DNA of 64,000 nt from Bradyrhizobium retamae (lineage in GTDB: Bacteria; Pseudomonadota; Alphaproteobacteria; Rhizobiales; Xanthobacteraceae), in NCBI RefSeq assembly GCF_001440415.1, contig NZ_LLYA01000112.1:434001-498000 (forward strand). Reading direction: 5' to 3'. Under the pieces are notes generated by a model that worked only from the letters and a program-made list of their open reading frames with translations, had not been told where the DNA came from and searched no databases. Below, in pieces: positions 8,547 through 17,160 of this stretch. How positions within the stretch are numbered: the first letter of the stretch is position 1; each line of letters opens with the position of its first letter. A program made the translations under genes and the position numbers.

Positions 8547-8828
8547 CCGCGCCGGCGACACTTAAGCAGGTGAGAAGAGACTAGAATTTCGGCCCCATGG
8601 CACCGGAGCCGCCGCGGCTTCGACGTCTGCCATAAGCGTGTGAAGATGGTTGTTAAAGCAGGCTGCCCGAGGAACCAACCTCACCCGAAGAATCTTGGCT
8701 TTTGGCTCCCCTCGTCTGCCCCCGGACGTTCGGAGCCGATCCGGAAGGGCAGTCCCGGCGCCGCCGCCGGGACTGTACTTTCCGGCCGAAAGGGCATGCG
8801 CCGTTTTGAAGATCTGTTCAACTCGCCT

Positions 8829-9683
8829 TCACGAACGGCGCACCCTCGCGTGAATGTCGGCCAGGAACGCAACCAGCGCATCATCGACGCACGCTCCGCG
8901 TTCGGGTGTCAAAAGCGTAATCCCCCAGCGCGCCAGCATGGCCTCCTGTACGGGATTCGACGACGACATGAATACGAACGAGCGCGGCCGGTGGTCCTTG
9001 TGGCCGGACCGTTCCCACGTCTGCCAAATGCTGTGCAGCAGCAGCCGAATATTGGGATCGGACATGCTGTACCCGATGAACAGGATGGTGCGGCCCAGGG
9101 CATCGGCGCGAAGTTTGATATCGAGCGGAGCATCGAAGGAAAGCCGGTCCAGAAAATCGGTCTCGGTCAGGACCAAGGATGAATCGTCATCGAAGTCGCC
9201 GTGGAATTTGATGATATGCGTCACGCCATCGGCAGCATCCACAATCTGCCTGGCGTTGGCAATCTTGGCGTAGGGCTTGTTATGTACTTCAAACGCGGTC
9301 TCAAGATTGCGGTCGTAGTTAGTGGTGTAGATGGCGGGAAAGCCCAGCTCGACAATGAGCTTGTGAAGTCGCGATGATGCGACTCGATCCGACGAAACTT
9401 TCCAGTTGCGATCCAGCCAGCTCCGCAAAGATCCAAGCCCACCTCGCTTGAGCCGGTAGAACTCAGCGAGCATCTGGTAACCGTCGTTCATTCCCTCGAT
9501 TGTTGCGGGGTCGAGATCGAGTTCTTTGAGCAGATGATCGACCAATGTCTGCCAGGACGGTAGCCCCACGGCCATCGAGACGCCTGCACCAACAAAAAGA
9601 ATCGCGTGGCGTCGCCTGATTGCATCCGCCAGGATGTCGCGGGGCGATGATGTGCGCGCTTCTACTGCTTTCGAAGATCGCAT
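8829..9683 (-). CDS. SIR2-like domain protein (SIR2_2 type)
   Basis: A 284-residue single-domain protein. NAD-binding motifs of the Sir2 fold are visible in order: LFVGAGVSMAVGLPSW (about 29-44), YTTNYDRNLE (about 118-127), IKFHGDFDDDSS with the catalytic-type His (about 158-169) and FIGYSMSDPNIRLLL (about 202-216). Proteins of this type hydrolyse or bind NAD, and related domains act in anti-phage systems such as Thoeris and DSR. Here no TIR, Argonaute, HerA or other usual partner lies nearby, so a defence role is only a possibility. A GGAAC-N16-TGTT site is found upstream on the same strand. It is intact and appears monocistronic. Confidence 0.85.
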   Translation of the reverse strand: MRSSKAVEARTSSPRDILADAIRRRHAILFVGAGVSMAVGLPSWQTLVDHLLKELDLDPATIEGMNDGYQMLAEFYRLKRGGLGSLRSWLDRNWKVSSDRVASSRLHKLIVELGFPAIYTTNYDRNLETAFEVHNKPYAKIANARQIVDAADGVTHIIKFHGDFDDDSSLVLTETDFLDRLSFDAPLDIKLRADALGRTILFIGYSMSDPNIRLLLHSIWQTWERSGHKDHRPRSFVFMSSSNPVQEAMLARWGITLLTPERGACVDDALVAFLADIHARVRRS

Positions 9684-9715
9684 CCGTTTTCAATTGCCCG
9701 TGATTAGACCTGATA

Positions 9716-9740
9716 AACACGGGCCTGCAATGTTGGTTCC
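9716..9740 (-). promoter_or_regulatory. weak EcfG-like site upstream of the SIR2 gene (GGAAC-N16-TGTT)
   Basis: Minus strand: GGAAC (9740-9736), 16 bases, TGTT (9719-9716). The -35 matches and the -10 has T instead of C. The start codon at 9683 is 33 bases downstream. Confidence 0.35.
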
Positions 9741-9899
9741 GGACAGCCCAATGCACCCTGCCGGGCCGTCACATCGTCAGACCAGCGTATTTCATATTGC
9801 GGGCGCATGTTGGTCTACGTCACCAGGCGATGCTGCCTGGATCAGGGCTGTAGGATGTTCGGCAACCCACGCGGCTCCGGTCCCGGCCGCTACGGTCGC

Positions 9900-10184
9900 C
9901 TATTCAGTCGCGGACGACCGGCTGACGAATTTATGGAAACGGCTCAGTTTGCCGTCGTCGGTCCGATCCTGGTACAGGAACGCGAGATCCTCCTTGTCGA
10001 ATTTTTCGAAGAAGTCCTCCCACCCGATCGGCTCGAGCGCTTCATCGCGCGGCTCGAAATCGAGGCGGAGGATGCCCGGCTCGCCGTCACCCTTCGTCGC
10101 CTTTACGGTCGCCGGCGCGCCGCCGCGTTCCTCGGCCCATTTCTGTATCTTCTTGTGATCAGTCGTGACGTTACCTTTGGGCAT
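9900..10184 (-). CDS. conserved small protein (often annotated glucan-branching-enzyme-like)
   Basis: A 94-residue acidic protein: MPKGNVTTDHKKIQKWAEER, then GILRLDFEPRDE and WEDFFEKFDKEDLAFLYQD. Short proteins with TTDH-I-KW-EERGG-PA-VK and a WDEFFEKFDE-LAFLYQ core occur across rhizobia and are, misleadingly, sometimes called 1,4-alpha-glucan branching enzyme. No catalytic residues of such an enzyme exist here. A GGAGA sequence precedes the ATG by about 4 bases. Intact; function unknown. Confidence 0.75.
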   Translation of the reverse strand: MPKGNVTTDHKKIQKWAEERGGAPATVKATKGDGEPGILRLDFEPRDEALEPIGWEDFFEKFDKEDLAFLYQDRTDDGKLSRFHKFVSRSSATE

Positions 10185-10360
10185 GACTATCTCCTTGATT
10201 GTACCGCTTGACGCCCACGCACCTCGGCCATTCCCGTCCGGTACCTTGTGACCAAATCAATCGATGGGCAGGGTAAGCGTTCCTCAGCCGTCGCCGTTCG
10301 CGTAGCTGAATCATGGGTCGTCCTCAACCCGAGGCGCATCCCGCCCCCGAGCTTTTTCCT

Positions 10361-10424
10361 TCATCATCTTGATCATCTTCTTCATCTTCAGGCTGATCAT
10401 CTTCTTCCTCATCTTCCAATCGGC
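10361..10424. repeat. low-complexity GAT/GAA-rich tract
   Basis: The plus strand reads as repeated CTTCATCATCTT and GATCATCTTC units. On the minus strand one frame encodes an acidic run (EDEEEDDQPEDEEDD) ending in a Gly/Ser-rich tail, and another a Lys/Met-rich run inside the 76-codon open frame 10311-10541. Neither frame has a convincing start, so I list the tract as a simple repeat upstream of the inositol-phosphate-synthase promoter. Confidence 0.5.
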
Positions 10425-10465
10425 TGGAGCGATGCCGAGAAAGCGCCTGAGCGCGGAGACGAGCA

Positions 10466-10491
10466 GGAACAAACAATCCTGTGCACGCGTT
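10466..10491 (+). promoter_or_regulatory. EcfG-type stress promoter of the inositol-phosphate synthase operon (GGAAC-N17-CGTT)
   Basis: GGAAC at 10466-10470, 17 bases, CGTT at 10488-10491. This is an exact consensus match, 37 bases before the start at 10529, and no other gene lies between. Confidence 0.7.
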
Positions 10492-10528
10492 TCGGATCGC
10501 ATAAGTTCATCACAGCGGCCCGGTCTGC

Positions 10529-11620
10529 ATGGAAAACACAAACATGTCCAACAAGGTTCGAGTCGGAATCGTCGGCGTGGGTAACTGCGCTTCGTCGTTC
10601 GTCCAGGGGCTCACCCATTACGCGGACGTGCAAGCCAACGAGCCCCTTCCGGGCCTGATGAATGTCGATCTCGGTGGGTATCATATTCGCGACATCGAGA
10701 TTGCGACGGCGTTCGACGTCAGTGCGGCAAAGGTCGGACGTGACGTTGCGGATGCGATCTACGCCGAACCCAACAACACATTCCGTTTCGCAGACGTCAA
10801 ACGAACCGGCACTACCGTCAAGCGCGGTCCCACACTGGATGGATTGGGCCGCTATCTGCGCGACGAGATCGAGGAATCGAATCAGCCGCCGGTCGATGTG
10901 GCCGCATGCCTTGCAAAAGCGCGAACCGACGTGCTCGTGTCCTATCTTCCTGTCGGATCACAGCGGGCCAGCGAATGGTATGCGAATCGCGCGCTGGAGG
11001 CCGGCTGCGCTTTCGTCAACTGCATCCCGGTATTCATTGCGTCCAATCCGTCATGGCGCAGCAAGTTCGAAGCACGTGGCCTTCCGCTTATCGGCGACGA
11101 TATCAAAAGCCAGGTCGGCGCGACCATTCTGCATCGCATGCTCGTCAATCTGTTTCGGGAGCGAGGCGTGCGGCTCGACCGAACTTACCAGCTCAATTTC
11201 GGCGGCAACACCGATTTCAAAAACATGCTGGAACGCGATCGCCTGGAATCCAAGAAGATCTCGAAGACGCAGTCTGTCCTGAGCCAGCTTGACGTTCCGC
11301 TGGTCGACGGCAGTATTCATGTCGGTCCGAGCGACCATGTGCCCTGGCTTCAAGACCGCAAGTGGGCCTATATCCGGCTGGAAGCCACCACGTTCGGGGG
11401 CGTGCCGCTCAATCTGGAAATGAAGCTCGAGGTCTGGGATTCGCCCAACTCCGCCGGCGTGGTTATCGACGCCGTGCGATGCGCCAAGCTGGCGCTCGAT
11501 CGCGGCATGGGCGGCGCGCTGGTCGGCCCGTCAAGTTACTTCATGAAGTCGCCGCCGCAGCAGTTTTCCGACCACGAGGCCCGCGGCCGGACTCTAGATT
11601 TCATTGCGGGAAATGGCTGA
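10529..11620 (+). CDS. ino1: myo-inositol-1-phosphate synthase
   Basis: A 363-residue enzyme that converts glucose 6-phosphate to inositol 1-phosphate with NAD. Visible hallmarks are the NAD-binding [17 protein letters not shown] (about 12-28), [29 protein letters not shown] (nicotinamide and substrate region), [13 protein letters not shown] and [12 protein letters not shown] (active-site lysines). Length and motifs fit the short actinobacterial/archaeal type rather than the longer yeast enzyme. The ATG at 10529 or the one at 10544 (MSNKVRVGI) could be the start; the second fits the family better. It is first in a long plus-strand operon and is preceded by a consensus EcfG promoter. The synthase itself is rare in rhizobia, which normally only degrade inositol (from memory), so it marks the cluster as an inositol-based biosynthetic pathway. 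Confidence 0.92.
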   Translation: MENTNMSNKVRVGIVGVGNCASSFVQGLTHYADVQANEPLPGLMNVDLGGYHIRDIEIATAFDVSAAKVGRDVADAIYAEPNNTFRFADVKRTGTTVKRGPTLDGLGRYLRDEIEESNQPPVDVAACLAKARTDVLVSYLPVGSQRASEWYANRALEAGCAFVNCIPVFIASNPSWRSKFEARGLPLIGDDIKSQVGATILHRMLVNLFRERGVRLDRTYQLNFGGNTDFKNMLERDRLESKKISKTQSVLSQLDVPLVDGSIHVGPSDHVPWLQDRKWAYIRLEATTFGGVPLNLEMKLEVWDSPNSAGVVIDAVRCAKLALDRGMGGALVGPSSYFMKSPPQQFSDHEARGRTLDFIAGNG

Positions 11621-11633
11621 ACGGGATGATGCC

Positions 11634-12230
11634 ATGACGACATTCTCAATGATACGGCATGGAGTCCACGACATCGTCGACGATATTCTGGTCGGACGAG
11701 CGCCTGGTGTGCGGCTCAACAGCCGCGGCCGCGAGCAGGCCCGCCGCCTTGCCGAATGCTTAGGTCGTAAGCGGATTGACCTGATACAGTCGAGTCCACA
11801 AACGCGGGCGCAGGAGACGATCGAGCCGATCGCGCAGCGGCTCGGAATGCCGATCGAAGTTTCTCCCGAAATCGACGAGTTGGACATGGGCGAATGGACC
11901 GGCCGGTCTTTCGCCGCGCTCAACCAAGATCCGCGCTGGTCGCAATGGAATTCGATGCGCGGAACGGCCCGTCCGCCGAACGGCGAAAGCATGAGCGAAC
12001 TGCAAATGCGGGCGGTCAGTCATCTCGCCAGGATAAGCTCCTCAATGCCGAAAGGACATGTGGCATTGTGCAGCCATGCCGAGGTGATCCGCGCGATTGC
12101 CTTGTACGCTCTCAAATTGCCGCTTGACGATTTTCACCGGGTGGATATCGCGCCCGCCACGATCAGTACCCTCGCGATCGAGCGCGACGGCTTCGAAATC
12201 ACCGCATTGAACCAGCCGGTTGCCTCATGA
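11634..12230 (+). CDS. histidine phosphatase (phosphoglycerate-mutase-like)
   Basis: About 198 residues. The catalytic RHG occurs at once (MTTFSMIRHGVHD), the second motif is SSPQTRAQET (about 51), an acidic motif is ELDMGEW, and the second catalytic His is in LCSHAEVIRA (about 143). I prefer the ATG at 11634 because RHG normally lies within the first ten residues; ATGs at 11604 and 11613 overlap the end of the synthase gene. The enzyme removes phosphate from a small phosphorylated metabolite. Next to inositol-phosphate synthase it could release free inositol or trim a phosphoglycoside (inference). It overlaps the next gene by ATGA. Confidence 0.85.
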   Translation: MTTFSMIRHGVHDIVDDILVGRAPGVRLNSRGREQARRLAECLGRKRIDLIQSSPQTRAQETIEPIAQRLGMPIEVSPEIDELDMGEWTGRSFAALNQDPRWSQWNSMRGTARPPNGESMSELQMRAVSHLARISSSMPKGHVALCSHAEVIRAIALYALKLPLDDFHRVDIAPATISTLAIERDGFEITALNQPVAS

Positions 12231-13321
12231 AAATCGTCATTTTCGGTCTCACGCTCAGCTCATCTTGGGGAAATGGTCATGCAACGCTCTGGCGCGGGCT
12301 GTGCTCCGCGCTCAGCCGGCAAGGGCACCATGTCGTTTTCTTCGAACGCGACACGCCGTATTATGCATTGAACCGTGATCTCTTGGCCGTGCAGGATGGC
12401 GAGCTGGTTATCTACCCGGACTGGGATTCCGTGGAGCCGCAAGCCCGGCGCGAGCTGCGCGATGCGGACGCAGCCATCGTCACCTCGTATGATCCCGATG
12501 CCATCGTCGCGACCGATCTCTTGCTTTCTGCAGGCCGCCCGCTCAAGGTGTTTTACGACCTGGATACGCCGGTCACCCTGTCCCGGCTGAGCCGTGGCGA
12601 TGCCGTTCCCTATCTCGGCGCGCGCGGACTCATCGATTTCGACCTCGTGCTCAGCTACACCGGCGGCGGTGCGCTCGATGCACTCCAAAACAGCCTCGGC
12701 GCGCGCCGGGTCGTCCCGCTCTACGGCCATGTCGATCCCGACGTGCATCGTCCCGTGCCGGCCGCGACGGAAACGCGGTTCGCACTGTCTTATCTCGGGA
12801 CCTATTCCGCCGACCGTCAGGAAATGCTCAATGAACTGTTTATCGCCCCTTCGAAGGCGCGATCGGACCTTCGTTTCGTCATTGGCGGTGCACAGTACCC
12901 GGAGGATTTTCCCTGGTGCGCCAATATCTTCTTCGTTCGTCATCTGCCGCCTAACGAACATCCCGCGTTTTACGCCTCGTCGCGCCTCACGCTGAATGTC
13001 ACACGTCAGCCGATGGCGAAGCTGGGCTGGTGCCCCTCAGGCCGACTGTTCGAGGCCACCGCCTGCGGCGTCGCGGTGGTTTCTGACTTTTGGGAAGGCC
13101 TGGAGACATTCTTCACGCCCGGGGATGAAATCCTGGTAGCGCGCGATGCATCCGACGTGCTTTCCGCCCTTGAGCTTTCCGATAAGGAAATCGACCGCAT
13201 TGCGGCGGCGGCGCGCGAACATACGCTTGCTGCCCACACATCGGAACGAAGGGCTAACGAACTGGTTGCCGCGCTGACCGCCGTGCCGCCGTCGCCAAGC
13301 CGCGAACTCGAGAGGGTATGA
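12227..13321 (+). CDS. CgeB-like glycosyltransferase (paralogue A)
   Basis: A 364-residue GT-B-fold protein. The N-terminus IVIFGLTLSSSWGNGHAT LW and a C-terminal donor-binding region (GRLFEATACGVAVVSDFWEG, EIL) match the CgeB/Glyco_trans_1_2 group. The middle contains FYDLDTPVTLSRL and LSYTGGGALDAL. It is closely similar throughout to the gene at 25949 (SSWGNGHAT, ERD, DTPVT, SFTGG), so the two are in-cluster paralogues. It should transfer a sugar from a nucleotide donor in the cytosol; donor and acceptor are unknown. It starts at an ATGA overlap with the phosphatase and ends at an ATGA overlap with the nucleotidyltransferase. Confidence 0.85.
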   Translation: MKIVIFGLTLSSSWGNGHATLWRGLCSALSRQGHHVVFFERDTPYYALNRDLLAVQDGELVIYPDWDSVEPQARRELRDADAAIVTSYDPDAIVATDLLLSAGRPLKVFYDLDTPVTLSRLSRGDAVPYLGARGLIDFDLVLSYTGGGALDALQNSLGARRVVPLYGHVDPDVHRPVPAATETRFALSYLGTYSADRQEMLNELFIAPSKARSDLRFVIGGAQYPEDFPWCANIFFVRHLPPNEHPAFYASSRLTLNVTRQPMAKLGWCPSGRLFEATACGVAVVSDFWEGLETFFTPGDEILVARDASDVLSALELSDKEIDRIAAAAREHTLAAHTSERRANELVAALTAVPPSPSRELERV

Positions 13322-14139
13322 CCATGTGGGGAATTGTGCCCGCTGCGGGACGTGGAAGCCGAATCCAGCCGCTCGCCTTCTCGAAGGAACTGCTGCCGGT
13401 CGGTAGCCGTACCGAAGGCGGCATCGAGCGTCCGTGCGCCGTCAGCGAATATCTTGTCGACCGCATGATTCGCGGCGGCGTCAACAAGGTGTGCTTTGTC
13501 ATATCGCCGGGCAAATCCGACATCGTCGAATATTTTGGCGCGAGCTATGGCTCCACGCCCATCGCCTATGTTGTTCAGCCCGAACCCATCGGTTTGTGCG
13601 ACGCCGTATTCTCAGCCCAGCCAGTCATCGATTGCAACGCGCCGGTCGTCATCGGCTTGCCCGATACCATCTGGTTTCCTGAAAATGGACTAGCCAAGTT
13701 GCCCGACGACATTCTTTCGTTTCTGCTGTTTCCGGTCGAACAGCCCGAGTTCTTCGATGCCGTCGTTCTCGATGAGGATCGCGTGCGCGAAATCCAGGTC
13801 AAGCAGGCGGATGCCGCCTCGAACTGGATCTGGGGTGCCTTCAAAATGCCGGGACGCGTTTTCGAAGTGCTGCGGCAATTATGGTTGTCGCGGAACAGAA
13901 CTGACGAGTATTTCGGCACGCTGGTGAACGCCTATCTGGCTCAGGGAGGCGAAGCTGCAGCGGTGAAAGCCGGCGAGGCCTATGTCGACCTCGGCACCCT
14001 GCACGGCTACCGGGCGGCCATGAGTCTGCTCCAGGAAATCCAGAACAGATCGCCTCAGCCCGGCGATCTACCCCCAACGGCGCTTCGCAATCGGCCCGGG
14101 AGCTGGGCGACGCTACAGGACGGGGTTGGAAGGCAATGA
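13318..14139 (+). CDS. sugar-1-phosphate nucleotidyltransferase (RmlA/GalU-like)
   Basis: A 273-residue enzyme. The signature GIVPAAGRGSRIQPL and FSKELLPV (about 5-30) is the nucleotide-binding loop of the NTP-transferase family. Further family elements are YVVQPEPIGLCDAVF (about 84-98), VIGLPDTIW (metal-binding Asp) and YVDLGTLHGYRAA near the end. It forms an NDP-sugar from a sugar 1-phosphate and supplies donor to the cluster's glycosyltransferases. The sugar is not obvious from the sequence. Given phosphopentomutase in the same operon, a pentose or hexose 1-phosphate are both possible. ATGA overlaps are present on both sides. Confidence 0.88.
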   Translation: MTMWGIVPAAGRGSRIQPLAFSKELLPVGSRTEGGIERPCAVSEYLVDRMIRGGVNKVCFVISPGKSDIVEYFGASYGSTPIAYVVQPEPIGLCDAVFSAQPVIDCNAPVVIGLPDTIWFPENGLAKLPDDILSFLLFPVEQPEFFDAVVLDEDRVREIQVKQADAASNWIWGAFKMPGRVFEVLRQLWLSRNRTDEYFGTLVNAYLAQGGEAAAVKAGEAYVDLGTLHGYRAAMSLLQEIQNRSPQPGDLPPTALRNRPGSWATLQDGVGRQ

Positions 14140-14906
14140 GCAATCCGCGTTTCACCACCAACGATATCCGGCGGCACGTTGAGCAGTTGGGGCCCTGGTT
14201 CCACAACATCGAGCTCGGAGGCGTCAGCACCGCGCCCGCACATTTTCTCGGCGATTATCCATCCGTGAAGTGGCGCCGCTTTTCCAAGGCAATCGAGCCC
14301 GAGATAGAAGGCCGCACTGTCCTCGATATCGGCTGCAATGCCGGTTTTTATTCGATCGAGATGAAACGTTGTGGCGCAGCGCGGGTGCTCGGGATCGACT
14401 CCGACGAGGGCTATCTGCGTCAGGCCCGGTTTGCGGCCGAGGTTAACGATTTCGATATCGAATTCCGCAACGTCTCAATCTACGACGTAAGCACGCTGGG
14501 CGAGCGCTTCGACATCGTGCTGTTCATGGGCGTGCTCTACCACCTGCGGCATCCGCTGCTCGCGCTGGATCTGATACATGAACACGTCGCCGGCAATCTG
14601 CTGATATTCCAGTCGATGCTGCGCGGCAGCAGCACCGTCGAGCCAATCAAGCGGGATTATGACTTCTGGGAAGACGAACATTTCGACAGGCCCGGTTATC
14701 CTAAACTGCATTTCGTGGAGCATCGCTACGCCGATGATCCGACCAATTGGTGGATTCCGAACCGTGCCTGTGTCGAAGCGATGCTTCGCAGCAGCGGCTT
14801 CGAGGTAGCTGTGCACCCTGAAGATGAGGTCTATGTCTGCCGTCGGGCTGATGCCCAGGCGGCATCAGAGCAGCCAATTGCGCGTGAGGTCGTCCGACAT
14901 GATTGA
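14136..14906 (+). CDS. SAM-dependent methyltransferase (resembles TIGR04290/CmoB-like)
   Basis: A 256-residue class I methyltransferase. SAM-binding motif I is VLDIGCNAGFYSIEMKR (about 61-77), the following acidic residue is in LGIDSDEGYL, and motif IV is FDIVLFMGVLYHLRHPL (about 126-142). The C-terminal YPKLHFVEHRYADDPTNWW and NRACVEAMLRSSGFEV are typical of a CmoB-like family that I remember as TIGR04290, found in conserved carbohydrate clusters. It probably methylates a sugar hydroxyl or carboxyl. It overlaps the previous gene by ATGA and the next by 8 bases. Intact. Confidence 0.85.
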   Translation: MSNPRFTTNDIRRHVEQLGPWFHNIELGGVSTAPAHFLGDYPSVKWRRFSKAIEPEIEGRTVLDIGCNAGFYSIEMKRCGAARVLGIDSDEGYLRQARFAAEVNDFDIEFRNVSIYDVSTLGERFDIVLFMGVLYHLRHPLLALDLIHEHVAGNLLIFQSMLRGSSTVEPIKRDYDFWEDEHFDRPGYPKLHFVEHRYADDPTNWWIPNRACVEAMLRSSGFEVAVHPEDEVYVCRRADAQAASEQPIAREVVRHD

Positions 14907-15834
14907 AGCCATCATGATCTGGAATGAACCCAATAACAAATCGCATTGGGATCCGGAAATTGATCCCGACTGGAGCCGGTTTGCCCAAATGGCAATCGGT
15001 GCAGGCAAGGCGATCGCGCAGGTCAATCCGTCGCTCCCCCGCGTGCTTGGCGGCATCTCACCGATCGATCCCGCCTTCATCGCCAACATGACCGGGAAAG
15101 GCGTGCTCGATCACGTCGATGCGATTGCCGTGCACGGCTTTCCGCTCGACTGGAATCTCTGGCAGATTGATGAATGGCCCGCCAAAATCGCGGAGATCAG
15201 GAACGTTACGAGTCTTCCAGTCTGGGTCTCCGAGGTCGGCGTGTCAAGCTTCGGCGCCGAGGAGGTGCAAGCCTGGGGACTCGATCGCACGTCAGAACTG
15301 CTGATCGGGCAGTCGCCGCGCGTTCACTGGTACAGTCTTTACGATCTGCCGCGCGCGTGGCCTGCCACCACGCGGCATAAGGAGGCCGAGGGCTCTTCCT
15401 ATTACCGCCATTTCTCCATGGGCCTATTGCGGGAGGATGGCTCGCCGAAGATCGCCGCAGAGCGTTTCCCGCGCCATGCGCCTGCGCTCGGCATATGCCA
15501 GTGGTTTCATTTCGAGGACCATCGTCTCGACCAGGGGGTTGCCTGGCTCAGGCGATTGGGCGTGCGATATCTGCGCACGGGTCTGTCTTGGGCCGACAGC
15601 TTTCGCCCCAACGCGCTCGCCTGGTTCGATCGCCAAATGGAAGCACTATCCGAATTCGACGTCACGTTGACCTATTGCTTCACGCCCGAACATCGCGGCA
15701 TCGCGCCCCATCACACCAGCGCTCCGCAGCTACCGGAGGAATTCGCCGAGTTCTGTGCTGCAATGACCCACCGCTATGCGAGCCCGCATGTCAAGGCAAG
15801 AGAGCCGCTGGCATCAGCCATCCCAGATCCGTGA
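14899..15834 (+). CDS. glycoside hydrolase of the (beta/alpha)8 clan A type (beta-xylosidase-like)
   Basis: A 311-residue protein with no signal peptide. The acid/base motif IWNEPNNKSHW appears at about residues 7-17 and the nucleophile motif WVSEVGVSSFG at about 107-117, the paired glutamates of GH clan A retaining enzymes. There is a second repeat-like segment (GVAWLRRLGVRYLRTGLSW) after residue 210. The start ATG at 14899 lies inside the methyltransferase gene; upstream codons in the frame are antisense-like and lack homology. A cytosolic hydrolase in a biosynthetic operon may edit or remodel the glycoside, or may act as a transglycosidase (inference). The C-terminus looks natural but slightly short. 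Confidence 0.78.
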   Translation: MIEAIMIWNEPNNKSHWDPEIDPDWSRFAQMAIGAGKAIAQVNPSLPRVLGGISPIDPAFIANMTGKGVLDHVDAIAVHGFPLDWNLWQIDEWPAKIAEIRNVTSLPVWVSEVGVSSFGAEEVQAWGLDRTSELLIGQSPRVHWYSLYDLPRAWPATTRHKEAEGSSYYRHFSMGLLREDGSPKIAAERFPRHAPALGICQWFHFEDHRLDQGVAWLRRLGVRYLRTGLSWADSFRPNALAWFDRQMEALSEFDVTLTYCFTPEHRGIAPHHTSAPQLPEEFAEFCAAMTHRYASPHVKAREPLASAIPDP

Positions 15835-15846
15835 GAGCTGTGCACC

Positions 15847-16718
15847 ATGACGATTGCCGAGCCAGACGCGGTTCAGCTTGATCAAGCCAGCCAGGCGCTG
15901 CTCGACAGGCCTTGGCGATCCCGAACGTCCCCGGATCGCAGCGGACAAGGTCGCGATCATTGTCGCCCATCCCGACGATGAAACCATCGGCTGCGGGGCC
16001 CAGCTTCAACGCCTCGACAATGTTACCGTCATCATCGTAACCAATGGCGCGCCGCGCGATGGCGGGGATGCGAAGGCGCATAGCCACGCGAGCGTGGATG
16101 GTTACGCGGCTGCCCGGATTCGCGAACTCTGTAGCGCGATGGCCCTCGCGGATGTTCCGGCAAGCCGAATTATCGAGCTCGGCTTCTTCGATCAGGCCGC
16201 CGCGCTTCATCTGCCGGATCTCACGCGCTCGATTTACTCTCTGATTAACGGCCCGCAGCATCAATGTCGTGCTGACGCATGCGTTCGAAGGCGGTTATCC
16301 CGACGATGACGCTACGGCGTTTGCCATACACGCAGTTGCAGCGCTGCGGCGACGTCGCGGCGAACAATTGGGCATTATCGAGATGCCCTTCTATCATGCC
16401 GAGAGCAACGGTTGGGCGACACAGCAATTTTCGCGTCAACCCGATTGCCCGGCGGTCTCAATCCCGCTGAACGACAGCGAGCGACGATTGAAGCGCCGCA
16501 TGCTGACGGCACATGCGACACAACGCGCGATCTTGCCGGCTTTCCACGTCGAACTTGAATATTTCCGACGGGCTCCTGCCTACGACTTCGCCACGCTGCC
16601 CAATCAAGGACAACTCCTCTACGAGCGCTACGACTGGGACATCACCGGCGAGGATTGGCTCGTGCATTCGCGTGCAGCGTTGGACGAAATAGGTCTGGCA
16701 GGCGACCGATGGCTTTGA
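15847..16718 (+). pseudogene. PIG-L family deacetylase, two frameshifts
   Basis: The protein is split over three frames. 15847 gives MTIAEPDAVQLDQASQALL. A second frame to about 16250 gives KVAIIVAHPDDETIGCG (the zinc motif HPDDE), VIIVTNGAPRDG and IIELGFFDQ. A third frame from about 16260 gives VVLTHAFEGGYPDDDATAF (the second metal/catalytic motif) and continues to the stop at 16716-16718. All metal-binding motifs survive. PIG-L enzymes deacetylate N-acetylglucosaminyl-inositol compounds (as in GPI anchors and mycothiol) or other N-acetyl sugars. Next to inositol-phosphate synthase this is suggestive. The stop overlaps the start of the GT4 remnant. Frameshifts lie near 15910 and 16255. Confidence 0.8.
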
Positions 16719-17160
16719 CGATACTTCATATCGCGTATCCCTTTGCACCAGTCGGCCCCGACTCGGTCGGTGGAGCTGAACAAATCCTCTATCGACTCGA
16801 CGAGGCGCTGGAGCGCTCCGGCCACCGTTCGATCGTTATTGCCTGCGAAGGCTCCCGTCCGGTCGGCATTCACGTTTCGGTTTCCCGGGCAACTGGCAGT
16901 TTGCATCGGGCTGAAATCGAGGCGGCGCAACGCCATCACCGCGACGCCATCGCGGTGGCGCTTGGCCGCTGGCCGGTCGACATCATTCACCTGCACGGCG
17001 TCGACTTGTGACGCTCCATCTTCCGGTCGAGAATCCGGACGAGTGCCGTCGCTCAGCGCGCGAGCGGTTCTCGCTCGAGCGCACGATGCAACGCTATGCA
17101 GCCGTTTACGAGCAACTGGCCAGGTTCGGCTCGGCGCGCGCAAAGGCGGGTGCGTTATGA
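16710..17160 (+). pseudogene. GT4-type glycosyltransferase with large internal deletion
   Basis: The N-terminal 100 residues are a good GT-B start: MALTILHIAYPFAPVGPDSV, GGAEQILYRLDEALERSGH and PVDIIHLHGVDL, then a TGA at 17009-17011. In a shifted frame TLHLPVENPDE follows and then a typical GT4 tail, CRRSARERFSLERTMQRY AAVYEQLARF, stopping at 17158-17160. A normal GT4 enzyme has about 350-400 residues; only about 150 remain, so roughly 200 residues between the acceptor and donor domains are deleted. It cannot be active. Start and stop overlap both neighbours, as in the intact parts of the operon, which shows the ancestral gene was full length. Confidence 0.78.
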
